A model generated the notes under the pieces. It did not search any database. It worked only from the letters and a program-made list of their open reading frames with translations, and had not been told where the DNA came from. A stretch of DNA of 64,000 bases, taken from positions 2,790,001 to 2,854,000 of the forward strand of contig JAHWDD010000008.1 of the NCBI GenBank assembly GCA_023897205.1, given 5' to 3'. The stretch's first letter is position 1, and each line of letters begins with the position of its first letter. Source of the stretch: Exophiala sp. HKRS030. Taxonomy: Eukaryota > Ascomycota > Eurotiomycetes > Chaetothyriales > Herpotrichiellaceae. Of this stretch, positions 21,776-31,555 are shown one piece after another. The translations under genes and the position numbers were made by a program.

Positions 21776-23118
21776 ATGAATCTCAGGTCAGAGCGAACAG
21801 TTTTTTCCTACTTGATTCCTATCTTGCGACCTGTGCCCTTCCGCTCTCGACGCGGATTTTCCGATCACGCCATGAATATTCATCCTGGCGCCTACTTCTG
21901 CGAGATAGACGCCGAGCCACTGGAGCGATATAAACCCGGCGGCTATCATCCCGTTCGTATTGGCGATCGATTCCAGGATGGGAGATATCGGATACTTCAC
22001 AAATTAGGGTGGGGTGGCTATTCGACTGTGTGGTTAGCTCACGATTCTCGAGCATCGCGCCTCACGGCCGTCAAGATTCTCGTTGCTGAGAGGAGCACCA
22101 GCACACGCGAGGCGGACATACTCCGACAAATATCCGCCGATGCACATTCACATTCACACCCACACCGCGGACAGGCACACCTGGGCAAGATACTCGACAT
22201 GTTCGATCATAATGGGCCAAATGGCACCCACAAGTGTCTCCTTCTCGATCTGGAAGGTACAAATGCGCAGGATCTTGCGCAGCAATATTCGTCAGGGAGA
22301 CTACCTGGTTGCATGGCGTGGACAATCTCGAAGCAAATCACGCAGGCGCTGGCTTTTCTGCATTCTATTGACATATGCTACGCTGGTCAGTCATTTCTAT
22401 AATCCAAAACATGTGTCGATCTAATATTTTTCCGCAAGACTTGCATCCTGGAAACATCATGGTCTCTCGAGGGCAAGATCGATATGCGGATCTTTCACTC
22501 CTATCTTACCTCGGAGAGCCGACCAAAGCGGACGTCCAAGCACTGCCTGGACATCAATTAACCTCAAGCCTACCTCCGTATCTCGTTGATGCCGTTCGGC
22601 TTCCCTTGTTCCAGGACAGACAACTCAGCGCAAAGCTTGTCGATTTTGGCGAATCCTTCCAAAGCAACGATCCACCAAAGGATATACGGACTCCGTTAAC
22701 TTTCCGAGCTCCAGAGTTGCTCCTTGATTCAAAGTGGGATTCTAGGATAGATATCTGGGCACTTGCATGTACCATTTTTGAGCTGGTCACGGGGCAGCCA
22801 CCTTTTGACAATTTAATGCCCGACAAAGGCCGACTGATACAGGAATGGATAGCAACGTTTGGTGACCTACCCGATGAATGGAGACAGCATACACCGACAG
22901 AAGCTACCTCCAACCTCGAGTGTATGAGCATAACAGATTGGCTTCATGATTGCTACTTTGGCGAAGATCGCCGACTGGACTATGCCGAGGAACACCTTGA
23001 GTGGCTCGGAGACTTGCTGACGAAAATGATGCGTTGGAAGCCAAATGATCGCTTGAGCGCCCAAGAGGTACTTCAGCACAAGTGGTTTTTACAGAATCCA
23101 AACTCTCAACAAGGATAG
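21776..23118 (+). CDS. SRPK-like protein kinase
   Basis: Serine/threonine kinase of the fungal SRPK-like expansion. Two exons, 21776-22385 and 22439-23118, joined by a 53-bp intron (GTCAGT...CGCAAG), give 429 residues. Family signatures: LERYKPGGYHPVRIGDRF, glycine loop KLGWGGYSTVWLAHD, ATP lysine in TAVKI (K100), DFG at 272-274, APE at 294-296, and WDSRIDIWALACTIFELVTG. The catalytic loop reads Y-A-D-L-H-P-G-N after splicing, so the aspartate (D204) is kept but the usual histidine is tyrosine. The first ATG (21776) gives an N-terminus without acidic residues after position 6 and with basic clusters ending RSRRGFS, resembling a mitochondrial presequence; a second ATG at 21872 would omit it. 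Frame upstream of 21776 starts with TTG only. Convergent with YPI1. Confidence 0.88.
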
Positions 23119-23865
23119 CATGTAACGATAAGAGAATGAAGCATGATGGCAGCCCATTCCTCACAAGGCCCATACCATTTCATTAAGGATGGATCTTGTC
23201 GTGGCCACCGAAGAATAAGGAATTTTATGAGGTCTCAAAGTAAGGCTTTATCTTGACGTCTTTTTGCGCTAGTATATGAACTGATCAAAAGTAGGCGGAA
23301 TCAGTCTTCGAGCTACCTCGGTTACTAACCAGTCACTCGGATGGACCGTGCGACGTCTCTGCTGTGCCGGATATCACAGCAAGAGCAATTTTCGCAGCGT
23401 TGATAGAACTGTCAACCAAGGGCGGTAATACTATGACCATTGTGACCGCGGAGTAAGGGGTGTAATGACATGGAGTCTGTGCGATCTACCCTATTCACTT
23501 TACTCCATACAGACAACCCAAGGGCCAGAGCTCTATTGAGGCAGATGGAAGCGAAAGGCTGAGGTAGCGTAACGGTCTAAAACAGTTCGAGAACAAGAAC
23601 CCAGAGGATCCGATGGCGTCTCCGCCAATATGCCCTATCCTTAGTCCAATGGTTTGCGGACAGAGCCCATTTCAATATCAGCCTCCCTGGGCTTCAGGTT
23701 TGTCGAAAATGATATTCGACAATGATCAGTGTGAGATGCCTTGAAACTCCTCGCTCGAAATCCCATAACAAACAAGAAACAAAACCCATCGACGGACTTG
23801 AACTTCGACCCAACTGGCGGGCCATTCCTCGATATATCCCATGTGCAAGTCTTGTTGCAAATGCC
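23119..23865. other. Convergent intergenic region
   Basis: 3' regions of the kinase and YPI1 genes. Open frames near 23700-24300 on the plus strand are the antisense of YPI1. Nothing else seen. Confidence 0.5.
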
Positions 23866-24525
23866 TCACTTGGCCTGCTTGGTTGTGTACTTGGGCATCT
23901 TCTCGTAAGCATTGGGACTGGGTTTCCTCTCGGCTTTCCTCTTTCCCTTGCCACTGCCACTACCGTGATCACAATCATCGCCATGGTCATGCCCACGCCC
24001 ATGCCCGTGCCCATGACCATGATCCGCCGCTTTCCTCCCCCTTCTATTCCCACTCATCCTGGCACCGCCATCATCGGGACTATCACTGCCTCCCGCATCA
24101 CTATCATCGCTGGAATCACTGGAACTGTCGTCTTCACTCGAACTCTCGCCAAACTCTCTTGTCTTGTGGTATATGCAGCAGACTTTACTCGACTTCCGAC
24201 CCAGTCCTTCATTATCAATGACATCCTCCGCCCACGTAATTTGTCGTCGATGACCCCGTGTCGTAGTGGTCGAAGATCTCGATGTATCGTGTGCACCTCG
24301 TAATCGGAGGACAAGTGGGTCAGGCGAGGCGGATCTTGAAGAGGAAGAGGCTTCGGCCGATGTGATGGTCTGAGTTACAGAGCCCGTGGTTTGGCGTAAT
24401 GACGAGTTTAGTCTGCGGTTGTTGAGGCCGTTTCTACCGCCGTTGGATCTCGCAGGGCTGTGAGACGTGCCGGTGGTGGCGTGAGGCCGTGGAGAGGGTG
24501 CGGCAGAGGTAGAAGATGAGGACAT
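23866..24525 (-). CDS. ypi1: YPI1, type-1 protein phosphatase regulator
   Basis: Small, intrinsically disordered regulator of PP1 (Glc7), the fungal counterpart of inhibitor-3/PPP1R11. Single exon, 219 residues, ATG at 24525. The family core is clear at about 70-127: [10 protein letters not shown], then [18 protein letters not shown] (RQITW contains the RVxF-like PP1 docking motif), then [20 protein letters not shown] with the conserved Cys-Cys. An acidic Ser/Asp stretch follows, then an unusual His/Gly/Asp block ([16 protein letters not shown]) near 168-183 and the conserved ending [12 protein letters not shown]. The N-terminal 70 residues are low-complexity Ser/Thr/Arg. Divergent from nothing close; CRM1 lies upstream on the same strand, 1.4 kb away. 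Confidence 0.93.
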   Translation of the reverse strand: MSSSSTSAAPSPRPHATTGTSHSPARSNGGRNGLNNRRLNSSLRQTTGSVTQTITSAEASSSSRSASPDPLVLRLRGAHDTSRSSTTTTRGHRRQITWAEDVIDNEGLGRKSSKVCCIYHKTREFGESSSEDDSSSDSSDDSDAGGSDSPDDGGARMSGNRRGRKAADHGHGHGHGRGHDHGDDCDHGSGSGKGKRKAERKPSPNAYEKMPKYTTKQAK

Positions 24526-25939
24526 GTTGATGTGTGTTTTTTAATCAAAGCCCTGACCGGTGTGTTGATTAATGAGCGGACTGACTTCTGGTGTCGTCCT
24601 CTGTGTCTGTTGAAACAAAGTGCCTTTGTCGCAACAGCTCAAACAGCGAACTGGAATAGTTGATGACAATTCAGTGAGAGACAGAACAAGGCGATTAAAC
24701 CCCTCAGGTGAAGAGAGCTCAAACCCTATTGCTTCACGCTTTCACAACCTTCAAGCCCGCAAGGAACAAACAAGGATATTCAATTCCACGAGTCCCAGTA
24801 ATTCACTCACAAAGAGCACAGACACAGACAAGACGTAAAGGGTAGAGTAGATAAGGAAGACCAGACCCCAAGCTCGAGGAAGCGAGTGTGGATTACAACG
24901 TCAGGCACATACTGTAGGTACGGAGTGGAAAGTCAAAAATGATCAGAAAAGGTCGTGGCAACAACTGAGAGGGTCACGCATGGATGCACGCATGAACGCA
25001 CCCACGCACACACACACGAGGCCAGGCCGAGAGTCGACAGGCGAGACCCAAGACACGCACTAGGTTTAAGGCAAACACAACGGCCGTGCGTCAGTCACCC
25101 GGAATCCCGTTAACCTGGGTGGACGGAGTACAGAGTGGCTAGTTATGTACTCCGTAGGTAGTTAGGCACAAGATCAAGTGACGTGTGGGCTGCATCTGTC
25201 CGTTAGGTAGTCACCTACAGCGTAGTTAGTCCATTCGATGACTAATTATCACGTGATGGCATCACCCTCTGGCCTGACGGGTAATCAGGCTGAGGAATCC
25301 TTATTTACAAGGGTGAGGCAGGCAGGCTCAATAATATAAATGTCATCAACTTCATGTTCAGTCGGTCTTTTGTACAGAAGATACTCTGGCAACGTTCGCG
25401 GGTCGTAGACTAATGGCTGAACTCGAGGAAAGATCACAAATTATGACAGGACACGCTCATTGCTTGAACTTCTCAAAGTCTTCTATTACTCCTGTTTTAT
25501 CATTGGTATGGATGGCCGAGCATTAACCAGTATGGAGCAGCTGTTTGGTCATGGCCTCCATTTCTAACAGCAATACTTTCTACCTAGACATCATCCAGCC
25601 GCCTAAATGCCATGGACCAACTGCACTTTTTGGTATCTTGACATTGAACGGCATAAAAGGAAACACGTCTCACATTGCATGCTTTCGTCTGCTCTGACGC
25701 TCATCTGCTCTTTACTGAGCCTCCAGGCTTTCCTCCCCCACTCGTATGCTTTTGTCTTCTTCACCTCACCTGCTCCCTCAATGCACAATCTTCCATCAAA
25801 CCTTGTAGAAGAGCCACCCTCCTTCCAATTCGTCTTTGGGACTGGGTTGTTCCATGGCATAATGTTCGACCGAAGGTTGATACGACTCGACCTGTTCTGT
25901 CGATTGTATTGCGTATTCTGTCCGAAGCTCTTCTTCTAG
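24526..25939. other. Intergenic region between YPI1 and CRM1
   Basis: About 1.4 kb holding the YPI1 promoter and the CRM1 3' region. Contains a CA-rich stretch (about 24995-25020) and recurring words TACGGAGT at 24919 and TACTCCGTA at 25148-25156. No gene seen. Confidence 0.5.
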
Positions 25940-28900
25940 TCAGAGCTCATCATCCTGATCTAATTCCGACGGCTTGATTAAGCCACCGACTTTCAAAGCT
26001 CTCTCACGCTCCGCATCAGCCATGTCTTTCTTCTCCTGTTCTCGTTCTTCCGCATACAGTTCAGCATTGTCGTCCGCAAACTCCTTCAAAGAGATCAAGA
26101 AGTCACGGAGGTGAGTCTTGAACTTGGTGGCATCCTCATTCAGTGCAAACAAGCCATTAACAAAGTGCTGAATCTGGATTTCCTTGAGATTGGAGAAAGC
26201 ATTCTGCAGCAGCCGCGCCGTGAAATCACTGACATACTGCTTGTTAGAAGTTCCGGGTGCTGCTTGGTCCGGCTGATACAGTGGCTGCGAGATCTTGTTC
26301 TGCTCTACCAACTGGAACATACGTGCCAACAGCATGCACTGGGACTTGAATCCAGCTTTGTGGTCTGAGTCGGTGAGGACGAAGAACACATCCTGGAGGA
26401 TCGAGATGTAGAATTGTTGGAAGAAGACTCCTGCCGTCTGCGGATCCGTCTCAGCCATGTTGTTGATCAGCTCAAGACACATTGAAAGTCCGGTATTCTC
26501 CACTTCACGGTTGTCGTGCTTGCTCGCCCACATACAAGAATCGATAACGAACTTGAATTGTCGTCCATCAAGTTTCAAGAGGGCTGGGAAGCAGAACAGG
26601 TTGATGGCTTGCAGCAATTTGAAGAACTCAACCCGGAATTCGGGATATTCGTGGAAGTCCTTGTTGATCATTTCAAGCGTACACTCGAAGATACTGTCCA
26701 TGATCGGAGAGATTTTGTCATCCATAAGGTTCTGTATATTGTTAGCACTTGACTTATCTCCTGCAAAACTGTCTCTGACCATGTGCCGAGATCGCTTAGG
26801 GGTCCAACGTACATGTAGTTTGTGGATGATAGTGGTAGTAACGCTCAGGACTTCGGCATCTCTCGCGTCGGGAACATTCCGCTGATAATCCAGTAGAATG
26901 GCATCCAACAGTGGTGGAACCATGCTGTCGTTGACCATTTGCAGATCATCCGCTTTCTGTACATAAATGTCGACTAATTTTAGAATTTCTTTCTTGATTG
27001 TACGCAATCCTCGAACCTTCGGGGTTTTGGTGGCGACATTACCTTGAAAAATGTTAGTTATAGACGATTGGGGAGAACTGCCTGCTTACCGCCAGAAGCC
27101 ACCGAATCAGAGATCAGTTGGCTAGATGCCCGATACATGTTCAACATATCGTGATAGATACGACCAATCTGTGAGTAAAAGTAACTGCCAATGGAGGAGC
27201 AAGCCGCAACATTAGTTTTCATGATGTTTCCGACAACCTTGATTGTATCCGCGTCTTGCAAGATCGAAGGATCGGCATTGGCTTGCTGGATAACGGAGTC
27301 CCATGCCTGATTCGGCAGACTCATGAGATTGTCGATCAGTCGATCTTGGACGCTCTTCTGGCCTTGAGCACTAATCATATAGCCACAAGCTTCGTAGAAG
27401 GTATGTACCTGCTGAGGTGTCAGGTCACACGTGATTTTTCGCATGTTGCGCACAATCTCATCAATAAAGGGCTCCGTCTCTCCAGGTTGTAGTGCAACGA
27501 AGTGGCGCTTGCATTTGTTTGCGATCTTGATAAAGGTATCGCATGCCATGTCCTGCACACCTTCGTGGGTCTCGTGCATGAATTCGAAGAGCTTGTTGAC
27601 AACAGTCTTCAAGAACTTCCAATGGGCCTTTAAGAACCGAGGGTATTGTCCAACGATGTACATGATATTACTGGCCACCACTGCTTTGTTATCCTTCCCT
27701 CGCTTCATCTCAGTCAGTCCAAGGAGGTCCTTGATCACAGTCACCAAGAAGCGCTTCTCGGTTTCTTCGTTCATGGCGCCCGATATGGAACCGATAGCCC
27801 AGCAGAGAGTGTTGCAGTTGTTCCACGACCATTCGGACCCGTCGACTTGTCTCTGGAGCTTCTCTGACATGATGTTCTCCGTGTCAACGACATCAAGATG
27901 TGTGAGGTATACCAAGCATTCACGAGTGGTCTTGTAGAGCTGGATGGTATCACTCTCCTTGACAAACTCACGAACAATCTCGCCTTCGTCGTTCTCAACA
28001 ATGAGAACTTCTTCAGGACGTACCATCTTCTCCACCATAACGCCACGGAGACTGGACAAAACTTGAGAGTACTTGTGCTTCCGGAGGGGATAGTTTGCAA
28101 GTGTGCTTGGATGAGGAGCACCACCATTGACCAGTCCACTTCCACCCATGCCGACCAAGGGATTGATTTCGTTGATGGGAAGTTGCTGCATCTCCTCGTA
28201 CAGTTCCTGAACCAATTTCGTCCAATACTCGAGGCAGATCTTGAAGATCTCCCGATCATCGATCAAACTAATCTTGATGAGATAGAAATGGCCATGAATA
28301 AGAAAATCAGTGTTTGGTAATCGCTCGATGGTCTGCAGGTGGACAGAGAAATAATTGCAGAGGAAAATGGCTAGATTGAGGATGTATTCTTGTTCTCTTG
28401 GCCCAGCTCTGGCGTAGGCTTCGCGGAAATCAGTATCGAGTGGGAGGGTGCGTGCGACCACGGTCAATGTTTCGGTGAACATTTGGACGAGTTTGTCATC
28501 GTATTGATATTGTTGTCCCAGTTGTAGACCTCCAATTTCCGTCAAGCACTTGAGGGTGATATTTCGAAACTGGTCGACTTCGAGGAATCGCGATACGAGG
28601 GTGTCGATGAGCTTGGTCTCAAAGATGAAGCCCAAGGGAATCCAGTTGAGAAAGCGAAGGAGGGTCTCAAGTGTTGCTTTGACGAGTGATATTGAATTGG
28701 CGGTGGTCAGGACTTCGTTGCAGAGTTGGAAAATGGAGGAAAACTCGGCGCACATGGTGGTTTTGAGATTTTTCGCCTTGGTGGACGTCATCTGATCCTG
28801 AGAGAAATCGAAGACCTCTTCAGAGAGCAGTCGTAGGATGGACATGTTATTCTCGCAGACAGAGAGACCAGTATGACAGGCTGAGATGATCTCGTTGATG

Positions 28901-29286
28901 AAGGTGGGCCAGTTGTGCGGCCATTCTTGCTTGAGGATGGTGACAAGAGTCAAATCAAGTTTGTTGATGAAGAGTTTGTTCGCTTTGAGGGATTCTTCGG
29001 TCTCAGAGGCGGACAGGATCTGACCGACGACGAAATTTCGAATGCCTAGGCATTGCTCGCGCGGCAAGACTTTCCATCGAGTGTTGACGACATCGTCGAG
29101 GACCTGGAGACCTAGGTATTTGGTTGGCAGATATGTGGCTTCTTGCAGAATCTTGTCTACCATCAACCAGGCATCAGGATTTGACTTGAATTCATTGAGC
29201 TTTTGCTGAGCCTGCTTTTGCACATCGCCCTTGCCTTCCTGGAAAGCCTTGACGGTGGCGTCGAGCTCAGCGACAGAGACGGACAT
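25940..29286 (-). CDS. crm1: CRM1/exportin-1 nuclear export receptor
   Basis: Karyopherin that exports leucine-rich NES cargo with Ran-GTP. Three exons, 27090-29286, 26813-27042 and 25940-26731, give 1072 residues (human XPO1 1071, yeast Crm1 1084). Introns: 27043-27089 (47 bp) and 26732-26812 (81 bp); the second has no in-frame stop but interrupts the conserved IIHKLH-NLMDDKISPIMDS, so it must be removed. Landmarks: importin-beta N-terminal repeat QKLNEFKSNPDAW, the NES groove region KRGKDNKAVVASNIMYIVGQ, and KFLKTVVNKLFEFMHETHEG. The residue equivalent to the leptomycin-B-reactive cysteine is Thr525 (LLGLTEMKRG). The protein ends in the usual acidic tail (LDQDDEL). Highly conserved and intact. 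Confidence 0.98.
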
Positions 29287-30775
29287 GGCTGAGGGACGTA
29301 GAAGGGGAGCGCTCAGCGAGCGAGTGAGGACACGGTGTGTGTGCCAGTAGTGGCGGGAATGGATGATTTGAGATTTGTTGGAATCTTTCGGCCGCGATAG
29401 GAATCACCGAGGGAAGTGAGGGGATTCTGAGATAGAACGATATCAAGAAGATGGTTGTTGATCTCGACAGTTTGTTTGGGACGATGGTGGAAGATGGAGC
29501 GGGAGAAGATGATAAGGCTGGTTGAAAAGATGTCCAGGATATGAAGTGCAAGTGACAGTGCGATGATGGTGGGTAATTTGTGCAGATTATCAGTCAGTTT
29601 GGTGGTGGTGGTGTTGAACGGTGTTTGAGTGCAGTTTGCAGTCTACAGACTACAGACTACACTGTAGATTGTACGGCGTGATGTGTTGGTTAACTCGGTT
29701 AGTGCAGTGGCTAAGTGCAGTGGCTAAACACCTAAACACCATTGGTACCTGTTCTGGTGCACGCGTCCGTACTTGACTTTGAGTTGGGGTTGAGTTGATG
29801 AGGCAATCAAACAATGAGGCTACAGTTGGTACGGTCTTGGGTGCGGTGAATCGAGGTTCGGCCGAGGGGTGCGACGGGGGTGCCCAACGTGAGGGGCGAA
29901 GCAACTCTCACGCCTATGGAGTGACGGTACAGGCAAGGCAACTGCCTAGATATGGTTGGTAGGTTACCGCTGTAGGTACAGGAGGTATCTCTCTAGGCAA
30001 GTGGCCAACCAGACACACGGAATGATTAGGCAGCAGCTAGGTGTTGGACTCCCGGAAACCTGGCTATAGGTACCTACGCCGTAGTTAGGTCAGCAGGTTA
30101 CCCCATACCTAAGTACTCCATACCACTCTATCAACCACCAAGTACTTTTCAGAAACGGGCGACTGGCCTAAAGTCCACGAGCGCCTGGTCTTACTGTATT
30201 TAAGCTCCAACGTAATTAGTTGGTACTTCACGTGTACTTGCCAAATCACTTAGCAGCCACTACGAGTATATACTGTAGGTATGTACCTAGTGTTGAGTTT
30301 AAGCACAAAGTACCTACTTCTGTCGTCCTGAGGACCTTTATTTAGCCCTCTTGGTCCAACTGGTCCACCTTAATTCATCGAATGAAAATGCAACTCGGCG
30401 TGGAATCCATGTGAACCGACATTATGGTATTCCTTGACGCCTCATCAAAGTACTCATCTATGGGTCGTAACCCAATGTTCTGACCCGTGAATAGAATGAA
30501 AGTGAAGGCGAGACGTTAGCCTCCGCATACGATGGTCATGGTGCCAAGTCTAAAAGAGATCATATCTGTAACTTACAAATGCCAAATATGAAAGTTCATT
30601 ATCTGTCTACCGTTGTCGACTAATTCTAGCTCGCAGAGTGAGCGTAGTGCATAAAGCATAAAAGTCGTTTGAGTGTATGAGATCCGGTTTATTTGGTATC
30701 ATGGTCAAAAGATCAAAAGATCAAAATAATTACAAGCAAAGAAAATGCGCTTTCCCTTTCGGTTTGATCTCTGCC
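29287..30775. other. Intergenic region upstream of CRM1
   Basis: About 1.5 kb, containing the CRM1 promoter and the bZIP gene's 3' region. Short tandem repeats include two copies of the 13-mer AGTGCAGTGGCTA (29701-29726) followed by two AAACACC(T/A) units, and ACAGACT repeats near 29645-29660. A palindrome TAGGTACCTA lies at 30067-30076. No gene recognised. Confidence 0.55.
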
Positions 30776-31555
30776 TTAGTTGGTTCCCACGCCGGTGGTG
30801 TGGTCAGAAGCTTTTAAATCGCGCTCTTCACTTTCTTTGCGATATTGCTGATACGCAGCAGCCATTTCCTCTTTGGACTGCATTCCATTCTTCTCTGTGA
30901 TCAGATCTTTGAGCCACTTGTTTTCCATTTCTAGTTGGTTGACTCTGGCTTCGAGCTTTGAGTTCTTGTCTTGGGCTTCACGGACCGTCGTTTCTAGTGC
31001 TTGCTCTCGTTGTTTCTTCTTGATTCTGAATCGGGCACTGGCTGCGGTATTGCGACGACGCTTATCCTCTTCCGCGGCAAGACGAGACTTGTCTTCCGCA
31101 TTCAAGTTCAGTGCATCCACGGTATCTTGCCTGCGTCGTGCTGGGTGACCACCAGCGGTGGATGAGGTTGGTGATGCACGGTTCTCGACGCTGTTGTATC
31201 CTGGGGCGGGTGCGGGTTGGATCGGTGTATTGTAACTATTGAAGAATCGCGCGGATTCGGCCGTTGTAGTTTCGATGCTGTGAGGGTGGAAGTTTTGGAT
31301 TTCTTCAGGGCCACTGAGAAGGTCTTCGTATTTGACGTTGGGGTTGTTCTTGGATTCGTTGATTTCGAAATTGAATTGATTGTCCTCGGCAAGAGGGGGG
31401 ATGTCGAAATGGGTGAAGTCAGTGTTGGTGAACATGGCCAAGTCGTCAATAGCCTCGGGTTGGAAATGCTCTTGCTCGTAGGGCGATGGCAGCGAGTTCA
31501 GATTGCTCAGATACTCTGAGAAATTTGGCCCAGTCCGGCCGCGATAACTTGACAT
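30776..31555 (-). CDS. metR: bZIP transcription factor, MetR/CYS-3 type
   Basis: Nuclear activator of sulfur-assimilation genes in filamentous fungi (MetR of Aspergillus, CYS-3 of Neurospora), related to Gcn4. Single exon of 259 residues from ATG at 31555; the in-frame codon farther upstream (31741) is TTG. The basic region and linker EEDKRRRNTAASARFRIKKK followed by QREQALE and a leucine zipper (LEARVNQLEMENKWLKDLI) occupy about 175-235 and match the MetR/CYS-3 signature including NTAASARFRIKKKQREQALE. The N-terminal half is acidic and aromatic (LAMFTNTDFTHFDIPPL), consistent with an activation domain. Known regulation in the family is by sulfur supply through an SCF ubiquitin ligase; nothing in this sequence tests that. 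The C-terminal tail is rich in Lys/Glu. Confidence 0.88.
   Translation of the reverse strand: MSSYRGRTGPNFSEYLSNLNSLPSPYEQEHFQPEAIDDLAMFTNTDFTHFDIPPLAEDNQFNFEINESKNNPNVKYEDLLSGPEEIQNFHPHSIETTTAESARFFNSYNTPIQPAPAPGYNSVENRASPTSSTAGGHPARRRQDTVDALNLNAEDKSRLAAEEDKRRRNTAASARFRIKKKQREQALETTVREAQDKNSKLEARVNQLEMENKWLKDLITEKNGMQSKEEMAAAYQQYRKESEERDLKASDHTTGVGTN

Noticed and set aside
23722..24303. Plus-strand frame of about 190 codons over YPI1
   Set aside because: It mirrors YPI1, whose own frame carries a conserved family core; the antisense has none.
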